Assembly (NCBI GenBank): GCA_964551015.1
Contig: CAZKBP010000007.1
Span: 62,001 to 126,000 of the forward strand
Reading direction: 5' to 3'
Source: CAZKBP01 sp964551015
Lineage (GTDB): Bacteria; Bacteroidota; Bacteroidia; Cytophagales; Microscillaceae
DNA: 64,000 bases
The notes beneath the pieces are model-generated. The model saw only the letters and a list, made by a program, of their open reading frames with translations, was not told where the DNA came from and ran no database searches. Position numbers and translations under genes: made by a program. This document shows positions 8,908 to 17,699 of the stretch, piece by piece. Position 1 is the stretch's first letter, and each line of letters opens with the position of its first letter.

Positions 8908-9840
8908 ATGCCGATAGACGAAGTAAACCTACATTTTAGCCCAGATAGTCTTTTTTTGTTGAATCTTTGTTTGGGTTTAATCATGTTTGGAGTAGCTCTC
9001 AATCTACGCTGGGAAGATTTTAAAGAAGTAGGGATGCACCCCAAACCCGTGTTGATTGGCTTGTTTTCGCAACTGCTCGTACTTCCTTTGCTCACTTACC
9101 TGCTCATTTATTTCTTTCAGCCACACGGCAGTCTGGCTCTGGGGATGATCTTGGTGGCAGCCTGTCCGGGAGGGAATGTTTCTAATTTTATTAGTCATCT
9201 GGCTAAGGCCAACGTGGCGCTCTCGGTTAGTATGACCAGCGTGGTGACACTACTTTGCGTGGTGAGTACGCCCATGAATTTTGGCTTTTGGTCAAGCTTG
9301 ATCGAGACCCCCGAAGCCCTCCAGCAGATGATTCGCTTGAATTTTTGGGATATGACTAGTACGCTCCTGACCTTGATTATCGTTCCCGTGATACTGGGAA
9401 TTGCTTTTGCTTATTACTTACCTCAGATTACAGCAAAAATCGTCAGGCCGATTAAATTTTTATCTGTGGCGTTGTTTGTGGCTTTTATCGTGATTGCTTT
9501 TTTGGGTAATTTTCAAATCTTCATAGATTACATTCACCACGTGATTGGTTTGGTATTTGTCCACAACGCGGTGGCTCTCGGATCAGGCTATGTGATTGCT
9601 TACCTATTTGGCCTGCGAGAGCGAGAAGCTCGTACCATTTCCATCGAGACGGGCATCCAAAATTCGGGTTTGGGTTTGATTCTCATTTTTAATTTTTTTG
9701 ATGGATTGGGTGGTATGGCCTTAATTGCTGCTTGTTGGGGCATCTGGCATTTGGTAGCTGGAATGGCATTAGCCACTTTTTGGTCGCGCCGAGATCCCAT
9801 TCTACAAGAAAGGGCGGGGCAAGAGGCTTCCGTTTCTTGA
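8908..9840 (+). CDS. Bile acid:sodium symporter (BASS) family transporter
   Basis: 310 residues, polytopic with about 9-10 hydrophobic segments. Family landmarks: 'GVALNLRWEDF' after TM1, 'AACPGGNVSNFISHLAKANVALSVSMT' (the crossover sodium/substrate motif) and 'RTISIETGIQNSGLGLIL' (second crossover helix with Glu-x-Gly-x-Gln). Members import organic anions such as pantoate, pyruvate, keto acids or bile acids using sodium; the substrate is not predictable here. It lies 107 bp after the regulator gene on the same strand, so it may be part of the same acyl/organic-acid module. Confidence 0.92.
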   Translation: MPIDEVNLHFSPDSLFLLNLCLGLIMFGVALNLRWEDFKEVGMHPKPVLIGLFSQLLVLPLLTYLLIYFFQPHGSLALGMILVAACPGGNVSNFISHLAKANVALSVSMTSVVTLLCVVSTPMNFGFWSSLIETPEALQQMIRLNFWDMTSTLLTLIIVPVILGIAFAYYLPQITAKIVRPIKFLSVALFVAFIVIAFLGNFQIFIDYIHHVIGLVFVHNAVALGSGYVIAYLFGLREREARTISIETGIQNSGLGLILIFNFFDGLGGMALIAACWGIWHLVAGMALATFWSRRDPILQERAGQEASVS

Positions 9841-9905
9841 ATGGTGGTTGATTTTTGTCTTTGTTGGAAACTCTGGCACATCAGAAGAGGGCTTTATAAA
9901 AACAT

Positions 9906-9939
9906 CGTCCTTCGTCTTACTACGCTAAGACAAAGGACG
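9906..9939. repeat. Long hairpin between convergent genes
   Basis: A 14-bp stem with a single mismatch (9906-9919 with 9926-9939) and a 6-nt loop 'ctacgc' lies between the stops of the BASS gene (9840) and the FAH gene (10001). There is no T-tract. It could be a bidirectional terminator or a mobile palindromic (REP-like) unit. Confidence 0.6.
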
Positions 9940-10000
9940 ACTAAGAGCTACACTATCAGCTACGAAATCAGCCTAGTCCCTCTAACCCGTGTTCCCATCT

Positions 10001-10612
10001 CTACTTCACTTCAAAGTTCAGCATTTCCCGATCCTCGATGTAGGCTTGGAGGCGATCTCCTACTTGTACGGGGCCTACTCCCGAGGGTGTTCCCGTAAAA
10101 ATCAGATCTCCCGTTTTGAGGGTAAAAAAGCGAGACAGGTAGGCAATGATGTAGTCAAAGCTGAAAAGCATCAGTTGGGTATTGCCTTTTTGGCGTTCTT
10201 CTCCGTTGACTTGGAGGCTGAAGTTTAGATTTTTCAGATCACTCACTTCCGAAAGAGGAATAAATTCAGAAACGGGTGCCGAGCCATTGAAGCCCTTGGC
10301 AATTGCCCAAGGTAAGCCCTTGGCTTTGGCCTTGGCTTGCAGGTCGCGCGCTGTGAAATCAATCCCGATGCCCATTTCACTAAAATATTTGTGGGCAAAT
10401 TGCTCTTCAATGTATTTCCCTTCTTTGTTGACTTTCAGGACGATTTCTACTTCGTAGTGAATGTCTTGACTAAAATCAGGGTAATAAAAAGGCTCATTAT
10501 GCTTCAACAAAGCCGTATCGGGCTTGGTAAAAATCACGGGTTCGTCTGGCCTTTCATTGTTGAGTTCTTTGATGTGTTCGGCGTAATTACGACCGATGGC
10601 AAGTATTTTCAT
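10001..10612 (-). CDS. Fumarylacetoacetate hydrolase (FAH) family protein
   Basis: 203 residues from the ATG at 10612; a second ATG at 10618 would add two residues. It matches the short FAHD1/YcgM-type single-domain members: 'MKILAIGRNYAEHIKELN', 'PVIFTKPDTALL', the metal ligands in 'DIHYEVEIVLKV' (Glu-x-Glu) and the substrate loop 'IGIDFTARDLQ', then 'LIFTGTPSGVGPVQVGD'. Such enzymes hydrolyse acylpyruvates or decarboxylate oxaloacetate in the cytoplasm. The exact substrate is unknown. It is likely monocistronic, separated from ggt by a repeat-filled 190-bp gap. Confidence 0.92.
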   Translation of the reverse strand: MKILAIGRNYAEHIKELNNERPDEPVIFTKPDTALLKHNEPFYYPDFSQDIHYEVEIVLKVNKEGKYIEEQFAHKYFSEMGIGIDFTARDLQAKAKAKGLPWAIAKGFNGSAPVSEFIPLSEVSDLKNLNFSLQVNGEERQKGNTQLMLFSFDYIIAYLSRFFTLKTGDLIFTGTPSGVGPVQVGDRLQAYIEDREMLNFEVK

Positions 10613-10635
10613 AAGCATTCGTTATAAATTAAAAG

Positions 10636-10809
10636 CATTGAGGAGTTAGGAGCCAGAAGCTAGGAGGGTAATATCACCCTCTGTATACTTTTGAAAATCA
10701 GCACCTTGAATGTTTATTTAAAGGGGCTTTTAAGCGTTACCAGCCACTCACTCCTAAACGCTAACTCCTAAATACTAGCTCCTAGCTCCTCACTCCTAGC
10801 TCCTGACTT
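10636..10809. repeat. Inverted pair of short tandem repeat tracts
   Basis: Units of the type 'aggagttaggag' and 'aagctaggag' occur at 10636-10665. Their complement, 'actcctagctcct', is repeated many times at 10747-10809. The two tracts can fold into a long imperfect stem around ~80 bp of spacer. The structure fills the whole gap between ggt and the FAH gene. Confidence 0.6.
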
Positions 10810-12483
10810 CTAATATCCCATCGCGGTGTCATCGCCCCGCGGGTCGGCGGCTCCTTCCAATCTGCCATCAGGCAAAACCAAAATCGCATCTACCCTACCG
10901 ATTGAGCCACGTGCTTGCAGCTGATAGCCTTTTTGCTCGAGTTCTCTTTGGGTTTCTTCCGAAAAAGCACCTTCTTCATAAAAGACCAAATCGGGCAGCC
11001 ATTGATGATGAAAACGAGGCGCACGCACCGATTCTTGCATTGTCATCTTGTGTACCAAGACATTTACAATATTCTGAAATACCGAAGTAATGATCGTAGA
11101 ACCCCCGGGCGTACCCACGACCATGTAGAGTTGATCGTCTTTTTCTAGAATCGTGGGAGTCATGGAGCTGAGCATACGTTTATGTGCTTGGATGGAATTG
11201 GCCTCGCCGCCTACCAAGCCGTAGATATTGGGTACGCCGGGTTGGGCACTGAAGTCGTCCATTTCATTATTGAGTAAGAAGCCTGCTCCCGCTACCACTA
11301 CTTTGGAGCCGTAGCCTCCGTTGAGAGTCGTGGTGGTAGAAACCGCATTTCCCTCCGCATCTACGATAGAATAATGGGTTGTTTCTTCACTTTCTCGGAA
11401 ATTGCCCGCACCTATTTGCTTGGAGGTTCCCGCCTGTTTGGGGTCAAAATCCTGCATTCTACGCGCTAAATAGCTTTCTTCTAATAAATTCTCGATGGGT
11501 ACAGGATAAAAATCCATATCTCCCAGATAACGGGCGCGATCGGCGTAGGCTCTTCGCTCGGCTTCTATCATCACTTGCACCGAAGCCGCTTGGTGCCAAC
11601 CGAGTTGATTCAGGTCAAAGTTCTCAACCATTTTAAGCATTTGCATCAGCACAATTCCACCGCTAGACGGCGGAGCCATAGAAATCACTTTATATCCTTT
11701 GTATTTTCCTACGATGGGGCGTCGCCATAGGGCTTGATAGCTTTTCAGGTCTTCTAGAGTAATCCAGCCATTGCCACGCTTCATTTCTTCTACGATCAGA
11801 TAAGCCGTTTGTCCGGCATAGAAGCCATCTCGTCCGTAATCTCGAATGCGTTCCAGTGTTTTGGCTAGTTCTGCGTGCCTGAGTACCTCGCCCGTTTGCC
11901 AAGCCTGCTCGCGTACCAGATAAGGAGTTTGCGTATTGAGTCTGGTAAAAGCTTCTTGGTAGGCATTGAGTCCGGCGGCCTCTCTTTCGGTGAGCTCCAC
12001 TCCATTGCTTGCCAGATCAATGGCAGGTTGTAAGAGGTCAGCCCAAGGCAAACGACCAAATCGCTCGTGCAAACGCACCATACCCTCAACCGAACCCGGC
12101 ACGCCTGCCGCTAGATGCCCGTGGCGACTCAGGTTGGGGTCGGCTTTGCCCTCGGCATCGAGGTACATATCTCGGTGAGCGCGTGCGGGGGCTTTTTCGC
12201 GGTAGTCAATGGAGCCAATTTCACCATCATTTTTTCGGTAGACGCTAAAACCACCTCCGCCGATATTACCCGCGGCTGGATAGCAAACAGCCAAGGCAAA
12301 CTGTACCGCCACGGTTGCATCAAAGGCATTACCTCCTTTTTGGAGAATCTCTACCCCGATACGAGTCGCATCAGGGTGGGCCGACACCACCATGGCTTGC
12401 TCGGCAACTACTCCTTGCTCCTGAGCAAATAAGGAAGGGATGGAAAGCCAAAGAAGACTGATAATCAGCATTATTTGCTTCAT
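10810..12483 (-). CDS. ggt: Gamma-glutamyltranspeptidase
   Basis: 557 residues with an N-terminal signal peptide (cleavage after 'SLFA'), so it acts in the periplasm. It cleaves gamma-glutamyl bonds of glutathione and transfers the glutamyl group. Seen: 'AMVVSAHPDATRIGVEILQKGGNAFDATVAV' at the N-terminus of the large subunit, the autoprocessing/nucleophile site 'ETTHYSIVDAEGNAVSTTTTLN' (second Thr of the TTHYS motif), 'SSMTPTILEKD' and 'GTPGGSTIITSVFQNIVN'. It ends 'GAADPRGDDTAMGY', typical of the small subunit. It is full length with all key residues visible. Confidence 0.96.
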   Translation of the reverse strand: MKQIMLIISLLWLSIPSLFAQEQGVVAEQAMVVSAHPDATRIGVEILQKGGNAFDATVAVQFALAVCYPAAGNIGGGGFSVYRKNDGEIGSIDYREKAPARAHRDMYLDAEGKADPNLSRHGHLAAGVPGSVEGMVRLHERFGRLPWADLLQPAIDLASNGVELTEREAAGLNAYQEAFTRLNTQTPYLVREQAWQTGEVLRHAELAKTLERIRDYGRDGFYAGQTAYLIVEEMKRGNGWITLEDLKSYQALWRRPIVGKYKGYKVISMAPPSSGGIVLMQMLKMVENFDLNQLGWHQAASVQVMIEAERRAYADRARYLGDMDFYPVPIENLLEESYLARRMQDFDPKQAGTSKQIGAGNFRESEETTHYSIVDAEGNAVSTTTTLNGGYGSKVVVAGAGFLLNNEMDDFSAQPGVPNIYGLVGGEANSIQAHKRMLSSMTPTILEKDDQLYMVVGTPGGSTIITSVFQNIVNVLVHKMTMQESVRAPRFHHQWLPDLVFYEEGAFSEETQRELEQKGYQLQARGSIGRVDAILVLPDGRLEGAADPRGDDTAMGY

Positions 12484-12543
12484 AGAAATGGGTCTATTTC
12501 TTGGGTAAATGACTTATCTAGTGCGCAAAGTAGCTAAGAAATT

Positions 12544-13137
12544 TTATTTTTTAGCGATTAACTGTTGAATTATTTGGGGAAAATGCGCTTGTAGTGTTTG
12601 ATACAGACGAGAAACAGGTAAACCCATCACGTTGTAAAAGCAACCCTCGACCCGCTCTACCCCGACGAAGCCGAGCCAATCTTGAATGCCATAAGCCCCC
12701 GCTCGGTCTAGAGGGGGATAATGCTCGACATAATAATCAATTTCTTGATCGGATAGATTTTTGAAAAAGACTTCACTCCTTTCGGAAAAACGGATTGCAT
12801 CAGAGCGGGTAGTCAGGCAAACGCCCGTTAGCACGCTGTGCTGTTGCCCCGAGAGTTTGCGGAGCATTTGTTTGGCTTCCTGCAGATTCGCAGGTTTTTC
12901 TATGATTTCTTCTTTGAGAATGACCACCGTATCGGAGGTGATCAGTAATTCGTCCTCCTCTAAATTATTTTCAAATGCCTTGGCTTTTTTTTCTGCTAAG
13001 TAAACGGGGACTTCTTCGGGGGAAAGGCTTTCGGGATAATCTTCTTCGGCTGATTGTAGTCTAATTTCAAAAGCCAGACCCGCCGATTTGAGTAATTGCT
13101 GGCGGCGCGGAGATTTGGAGGCAAGAATAAGGCGCAT
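12544..13137 (-). CDS. maf: Maf-family nucleotide pyrophosphatase
   Basis: 197 residues, typical Maf length. The motifs 'ILASKSPRRQQLLKSAGL', 'EDYPESLSPEEVPVYLAEKKAKAF', 'LLITSDTVVI' (catalytic Asp), 'AKQMLRKLSGQQHSVLTGVCL' and 'AGAYGIQDWLGFVGVERVEGCFYNVMGLP' are all present. Maf proteins hydrolyse dTTP/UTP or modified nucleotides to the monophosphate, and some affect septum formation. The ATG at 13137 gives the conserved start. It lies 60 bp downstream of the ggt start on the same strand and 67 bp from the exonuclease gene, so a loose minus-strand cluster is possible. Confidence 0.95.
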   Translation of the reverse strand: MRLILASKSPRRQQLLKSAGLAFEIRLQSAEEDYPESLSPEEVPVYLAEKKAKAFENNLEEDELLITSDTVVILKEEIIEKPANLQEAKQMLRKLSGQQHSVLTGVCLTTRSDAIRFSERSEVFFKNLSDQEIDYYVEHYPPLDRAGAYGIQDWLGFVGVERVEGCFYNVMGLPVSRLYQTLQAHFPQIIQQLIAKK

Positions 13138-13204
13138 GCAATAGTTGTTGATTATGTGTTGCTAGTCATTAATTTTAAAAAAACTAATCACTGATTCTAA
13201 ATTT

Positions 13205-14023
13205 TTATTTCTTCATATTAAAATTACGGAGTTTGATTTCGGTGAGGCGTCGCTTGGTATCTAGAGGGAAGTCGCCTTTCATCATCCAATCGTAGTAGGC
13301 GGGTTCTTTTTTCAATACATCCATAACGGGGCGGTTTTTATGCTTGCCAAAATTAAAAACTTCTACCCCTTTGATGTTGTAAACGATTCTACCGGCGAGG
13401 TCTACATTTTTAGAAGCGGTCAGATCGTGCAGAATTTGCATGTCATTTTGAATCGGCTCGTGCAGATTTCCATCTGCATCTTTGACCTGAACTCCCTTAT
13501 AATGCTTTACCTGAGCATCTAGGACGTAGAAAGTAGCCATGGTATCGGCTTCGGCACTGTGGGCATCCTCGAGTTCTTTGCCACAATAAAATTTGTAAGC
13601 AGCTTTAAGATTACGAGGTTCCATCATGTGGAAGATACGTTGCGCATCAATGATTTTGCGGTTGCTAACTTCAAAATCTACCCCTACCCTCAAAAATTCT
13701 TCTACCAACATCGGCACATCAAAGCGGATGATGTTGAAGCCAGACAAATCGCAGCCTTCTAGAAACTTAGCCAGATTTTTAGCCACGCTTTTGAAAGTAG
13801 GCGCATCTTTTACATCTTCGTCGTAGATTCCGTGAATCAAACTAGTTTCTTCGGGAATAGGCATCTCGGGGTTGATTCTGCGAGTCTGGGTTTGGGTTTC
13901 CCCGTTGGGTAAGGCTTTCACGAAAGAAAGCTCTATAATGCGATCCTTGGCAATATTGATCCCCGTGGTCTCGAGATCAAAAAAAACCAGCGGGTTTTTG
14001 AGATGCAATTGGTGCGTGATCAT
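13205..14023 (-). CDS. DEDDh 3'-5' exonuclease (DnaQ-like)
   Basis: 272 residues. The exonuclease domain spans ~10-170: Exo I 'FFDLETTG' (Asp/Glu), Exo II 'GFNIIRFDVPMLVEEFLR', Exo III 'HSAEADTMATFYVL' (His and Asp). A C-terminal part (~210-272, 'FNFGKHKNRPVMDVLKKEPAYYDWMMKGDFP') matches the small domain found in exonuclease X-like proteins. It probably acts in DNA repair or as a proofreading-like nuclease. It begins 14 bp downstream of the Mur ligase stop, so the two are likely cotranscribed. Confidence 0.92.
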   Translation of the reverse strand: MITHQLHLKNPLVFFDLETTGINIAKDRIIELSFVKALPNGETQTQTRRINPEMPIPEETSLIHGIYDEDVKDAPTFKSVAKNLAKFLEGCDLSGFNIIRFDVPMLVEEFLRVGVDFEVSNRKIIDAQRIFHMMEPRNLKAAYKFYCGKELEDAHSAEADTMATFYVLDAQVKHYKGVQVKDADGNLHEPIQNDMQILHDLTASKNVDLAGRIVYNIKGVEVFNFGKHKNRPVMDVLKKEPAYYDWMMKGDFPLDTKRRLTEIKLRNFNMKK

Positions 14024-14037
14024 AAAAAATGGTTTCT

Positions 14038-15420
14038 TTAATTTTTGAGTTGTTTAATAATTTCACTACCCAACTGTTTAAAATCTAAGCGATCAAAATG
14101 GCCAGAACTCATCATTAATAAGGTCTTATTATGCCAGTTGAGGCGCAAGAGGTGGGCTTTCAGGTCTTCTATATTATCAAAAACGAGCAGATTCTCGTGA
14201 TTAAAAGCTTCCTCGATAGCTTCTTTGGAGAGTGGATTGAGCTGTTTTTGCTCAATATTTTTCGGATTATAATAAACGAGGGCTTGGTCGGCAGCATTGA
14301 ATGTATCTCGGTAATAAGGCAAAAACTCTTGATTCAGGCTACTGAAGGTATGTAACTCAAGGCAGGCTACTAATTTTTTTTCAATGAATTGCTTTTTCAC
14401 CGCCATCGTGGTGGCCATGAGCTTGGAAGGAGAATGGGCATAATCTCTAAAGAAGCGAAAATCTTCGTGCTCCACCACCTTTTGCATACGATTAGTGGCG
14501 CCTTTAAAAGAGGCAATTGCCCGGTAGAAAGCCTCATCAGTAATGCCAACCTTGGTACATATTTGCTTGGCTCCACTGATATTTTTCATATTATGCTCAC
14601 CAAACAGGTGAATGGGCACTTTATGTTCTTGAAAGAGCAGATAAGTTGTTCCCTCGATGACCCGGTGGGGATGTGCTTGGTAAGGAATCTGAGTAACATC
14701 CTGTCGATCTTTGGCGCCAACGACGGAAACCAAGGAATCGTCTTGACTGAGAATCAAAACGCCCGCTTTGGGGCTACTGTCGGCAAATTGCTCGAAGGGA
14801 GTAATATAATCTTCAAAAGTAGGGTATGCATTCATGTGATCCCAGGCAATCCCACTGATGAGCCCAATGTGGTGATGATAATGTAAAAACTTGGGAGTAG
14901 GATCAAAGGGAGCCGAAGGATATTCGTCGCCTTCTATAATAATCACGGGAGCGTCTTCACTCAGACGGATAGTTTGCTGAAAACCCTCAATCGGAGCCCC
15001 TACCAAGTAGTCGAACTTCCGTCGATGGTAGCCCAAAACGTGCATCACGATGGCCGTGATGGTGGTTTTGCCGTGGCTTCCGGCGACCACGATTCTTTGT
15101 TTATCTTGGCTCTGCTGATAGATATATTCTGGAAAAGAATAGATTTTGACTCCCAAAGCCTGTGCTTTTAAAAGCTCTGGATTATCTTCACGCGCGTGCA
15201 TGCCCACAATGACCGCCTCTAGATCAGGGGTGATTTTCTCAGGATACCAGCCTAGCTTTTCTGGGAGCAGCCCCAGATTGGCTAACTTGGTTTTAGAAGG
15301 ATCATAAATTTCGTCGTCTGAACCTGTTACTAAATAACCCTTGTGGTGAGCGTCAATGGCTAAATTATGCATAATGACTCCACCAATGGCGGTAAAATGG
15401 ATACGCTTCTTTTCAGTCAT
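14038..15420 (-). CDS. mpl: Mpl-type Mur ligase (UDP-MurNAc:L-Ala-gamma-D-Glu-meso-DAP ligase)
   Basis: 460 residues, the usual Mpl length. It reattaches recycled murein tripeptide to UDP-MurNAc. Seen: the N-terminal Rossmann-type part 'IHFTAIGGVIMHNLAIDAHHKGYLVTGSDDEIYDP', 'GMHAREDNPEL', the ATP-binding P-loop 'VAGSHGKTTITAIVMHVL', 'EGDEYPSAPFDPTPKFLHY', 'GEHNMKNISGA' and 'FRFFRDYAHSPSKL'. 'GVIMHNLA' is characteristic of Mpl over MurC. It is the first gene of a probable two-gene unit with the exonuclease. Confidence 0.93.
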   Translation of the reverse strand: MTEKKRIHFTAIGGVIMHNLAIDAHHKGYLVTGSDDEIYDPSKTKLANLGLLPEKLGWYPEKITPDLEAVIVGMHAREDNPELLKAQALGVKIYSFPEYIYQQSQDKQRIVVAGSHGKTTITAIVMHVLGYHRRKFDYLVGAPIEGFQQTIRLSEDAPVIIIEGDEYPSAPFDPTPKFLHYHHHIGLISGIAWDHMNAYPTFEDYITPFEQFADSSPKAGVLILSQDDSLVSVVGAKDRQDVTQIPYQAHPHRVIEGTTYLLFQEHKVPIHLFGEHNMKNISGAKQICTKVGITDEAFYRAIASFKGATNRMQKVVEHEDFRFFRDYAHSPSKLMATTMAVKKQFIEKKLVACLELHTFSSLNQEFLPYYRDTFNAADQALVYYNPKNIEQKQLNPLSKEAIEEAFNHENLLVFDNIEDLKAHLLRLNWHNKTLLMMSSGHFDRLDFKQLGSEIIKQLKN

Positions 15421-15553
15421 AAAGGCAATTGTGAATTACAAATATAGCACTTCTTGGCATTGCCACAAAAATAACCCAAGATTCGTGAGTTCCAATCTAC
15501 TTGCTGGTTAGTTCGTTTAGTATCTTTTTTCGTGGATTGGTATCAAAAAAAAT

Positions 15554-15578
15554 AAAACCCGATTAAAAACCGGGCTTT
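15554..15578 (-). terminator. Terminator after tonB
   Basis: A hairpin with a GGGC/CCCG-type core (15558-15561 with 15571-15574), extended by A:T pairs around one mismatch, lies 45 bp past the tonB stop at 15623. Minus-strand T residues follow. Its position between two minus-strand genes fits factor-independent termination. Confidence 0.75.
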
Positions 15579-15622
15579 ATTTAAAGCTATATGTGCCTGT
15601 CTATGAAAACAAATTAAATTAC

Positions 15623-16348
15623 TTACAATACCAGTTTGAAAAGAATAGGAACGGTCATCTTGACGTTTACGGGGCGCCCTCTCTGCTTACCGGGCTTCCA
15701 GTTGGGAGCCATCTCCAATACCCGTCGGGCTTCTTCATCACAGCCGAAGCCAATTCCTTTGACCACTTCAATTTGGTCAATCTTTCCAGTTTTGTCTACA
15801 ATGAACTGTAAAAATACGCGTCCAGAGACTTCCATTTCACGAGCCACCTTGGGGTATTCTATGTTTGCAGATACAAATTCATAGAATGCTTCATAACCTC
15901 CCACCGGAGCAGGTTGCTCTTCTACTATTAAGAAGATTTCCTCTGCTTCTTCCTGAGGCGGTGGCGGAGTTGTGGGAACAAAAGCTGCATCTTCACCATT
16001 ATCCCCAAATACAGAAGACTGAGGGACAGAAGTCTCAGAAATCTCAATATCCAAGTTGATTTCTATATCCTCTAAGATTTCCTCTTCATTTTGCACCTCG
16101 ATGATTTCGGGTTGCTCCAAGATCGTCTTGGGGGGCGGAGGCGGAGGCTGAACGGTCGTGGGAATCTCTAATTGTTCGATCTTAAAATCATCATCCAAAT
16201 CGCCGTTAAGCTCAATTACGGATAGATCATCATAGAACTTCCACTCAAAGGTAATCCACACCAGAAACAGACTCATAGCCAAGCCCATGCTTAGAAACAA
16301 TGAGCGGTAGCGTTCTAAATCTACGGTAGGTTTTTTTCTGAGTTCCAT
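15623..16348 (-). CDS. tonB: TonB energy-transducing protein
   Basis: 241 residues. A short cytoplasmic N-terminus is followed by one TM helix (~17-37), then a Pro/Glu-rich periplasmic linker ('VQPPPPPPK', 'PTTPPPPQEEAEE'), and a C-terminal TonB domain (~165-241) with 'YPKVAREMEVSGRVFLQFIVDKTGKI' and 'NWKPGKQRGRPVNVKMTVPI'. It transmits proton-motive energy from ExbBD to outer-membrane receptors. The genes for ExbB/ExbD are not adjacent. It is similar to the many stand-alone TonB paralogues of Bacteroidota. Confidence 0.95.
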   Translation of the reverse strand: MELRKKPTVDLERYRSLFLSMGLAMSLFLVWITFEWKFYDDLSVIELNGDLDDDFKIEQLEIPTTVQPPPPPPKTILEQPEIIEVQNEEEILEDIEINLDIEISETSVPQSSVFGDNGEDAAFVPTTPPPPQEEAEEIFLIVEEQPAPVGGYEAFYEFVSANIEYPKVAREMEVSGRVFLQFIVDKTGKIDQIEVVKGIGFGCDEEARRVLEMAPNWKPGKQRGRPVNVKMTVPILFKLVL

Positions 16349-16501
16349 GATTGTTAGTGTTTAAGTTGATAAATTGCTTTATCTTATATTTCAAAGGTAG
16401 CCTCTCGTAGCTACAAACACTATGAGCAAAATCAATGAAAAAGGTGATAATTGTCACCCAGAAAGATGACCAGTGAAGGCAGTCCAAGAAAGTAGGAGGC
16501 A

Positions 16502-17032
16502 CTACTTTTTCTTATAATTACGGAGGGCAATTTCCATAGACCACCAGTAAAAATCTTTGGGGAATAAAAGCAGGAAAGATTGTTTTTTGTTCAGCAGCAA
16601 ATCATAATGCCCCAGATAATTCCACTCCCAGGTAACTGAGGCCCAGCCTGACATCAGATCACGAATTTCTTCCCGAACCTCAGTGGCTTCATTTCTGGAA
16701 ATACCATTTTCTTCCAATTGCGTGAGCGTTCTTTCTTTGTGTTGTTCGGTAAATTCGGTATCGAGGAATTCTTCGTTGATGGCTGCCCAGATATCAAAGC
16801 GATTTTCTACTTGTAATCCGCTGGTTCTTACAAAGTCTACAAAGTCTTGCTGATATTTATTCTCTATAAAAACAACCTCATTGTGATTAATCACAATCGA
16901 GTGGGGGTAGGTATTTAGATTTACTTCATTGATTTCTTCAATAGGAATCAGGGCTTTATCTTTGAGGCTACTGGTTTGAAACTCGTATTGCCTAATCTCG
17001 ATGGCATGGTCGTGGAATCGCACTCTTCGCAT
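16502..17032 (-). CDS. Hypothetical protein, 176 aa
   Basis: A soluble protein with no signal peptide. Residues 1-70 look beta-rich ('IEIRQYEFQTSSLKDKALIPIEEI') and could form a PH-like module; the remainder is helical and rich in Glu, ending 'EIALRNYKKK'. I do not recognise it. It begins 23 bp downstream of the MerR gene and on the same strand, so the two are probably cotranscribed. ATG at 17032. Confidence 0.72.
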   Translation of the reverse strand: MRRVRFHDHAIEIRQYEFQTSSLKDKALIPIEEINEVNLNTYPHSIVINHNEVVFIENKYQQDFVDFVRTSGLQVENRFDIWAAINEEFLDTEFTEQHKERTLTQLEENGISRNEATEVREEIRDLMSGWASVTWEWNYLGHYDLLLNKKQSFLLLFPKDFYWWSMEIALRNYKKK

Positions 17033-17055
17033 AATAATGGGCTTTCAGCTTATAA

Positions 17056-17397
17056 CTAGTCTTCTAATTGATCTCTTAATGCTTCTAGGGTGGCTTTGAG
17101 CTGTTGAAGGTCGTTTAGAATTTTCATTTTATTTTTGAGCGCATGAGCTTCGGTTTTGATGTGTTCTTTGGCACCATCGAGGGTAAATCCTTTCTCTTTG
17201 ACTAGATGATAGATCAATTTTAGGTCTTCTATATCTTTTTTGGTAAAACGCCGTTCACCTTTCTTGTTTTTATTGGGTTTGAGCGTCTCGAACTCTGTTT
17301 CCCAAAAACGAATCAAAGAGGGATTGACCTGAAACATCTCAGCTACTTCGGAAATACTGTAATATTTTTTGGGAATTTTCTGATTGTCAGCACTCAT
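17056..17397 (-). CDS. Short MerR-family transcriptional regulator
   Basis: 113 residues. A MerR DNA-binding domain occupies ~10-80: 'YYSISEVAEMFQVNPSLIRFWETEFETLKPNKNKKGERRFTKKDIEDL', with the winged-helix arginine-rich turn. A short C-terminal coiled coil (80-113) likely mediates dimerisation. No effector-binding domain or metal cysteines are seen, as is usual for this short Bacteroidota subgroup. It probably binds as a dimer at a promoter with a long spacer; its target is unknown. Confidence 0.92.
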   Translation of the reverse strand: MSADNQKIPKKYYSISEVAEMFQVNPSLIRFWETEFETLKPNKNKKGERRFTKKDIEDLKLIYHLVKEKGFTLDGAKEHIKTEAHALKNKMKILNDLQQLKATLEALRDQLED

Positions 17398-17699
17398 GGA
17401 TTATTTCTCTCCTACTTTCACGTTTTTGCTTAGCAAGTTGCTCCTACCAATCTATTGATTAAATCGAGAATGGTTCATGGATTCTTCTACTAAATTAATG
17501 CTTTCTGACCACTTTTCAGGAATTCCTTGATTTTTAATCAGAAAATTAATGTAGTTCATCCTAGAATTAGCCCACAGATCACGATTGGCCGTATTTGTCT
17601 TTTGTCACCAGCGATTAAGAGGTGAAAGAATTTGTGAACTACCGTCTGCAAACGAACTAGGAAGCCGTGGACGGTAGACAGCTGTCTGTGGACTGAGCG
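17398..17699. other. Intergenic region with a perfect palindrome
   Basis: 302 bp between the MerR gene and pstB with no supported gene. Near its end, 17667-17693 contains 'gtggac', 'gtagac' and 'gtggac' units around a perfect 12-bp palindrome (17676-17687). This may be a downstream structure of the pst genes or another short-repeat tract like that at 10636. Confidence 0.45.

Noticed and set aside
9841..10098. Plus-strand frame of 85 codons after the BASS gene
   Set aside because: It runs through the hairpin at 9906-9939 and antisense into the FAH gene; no protein features.
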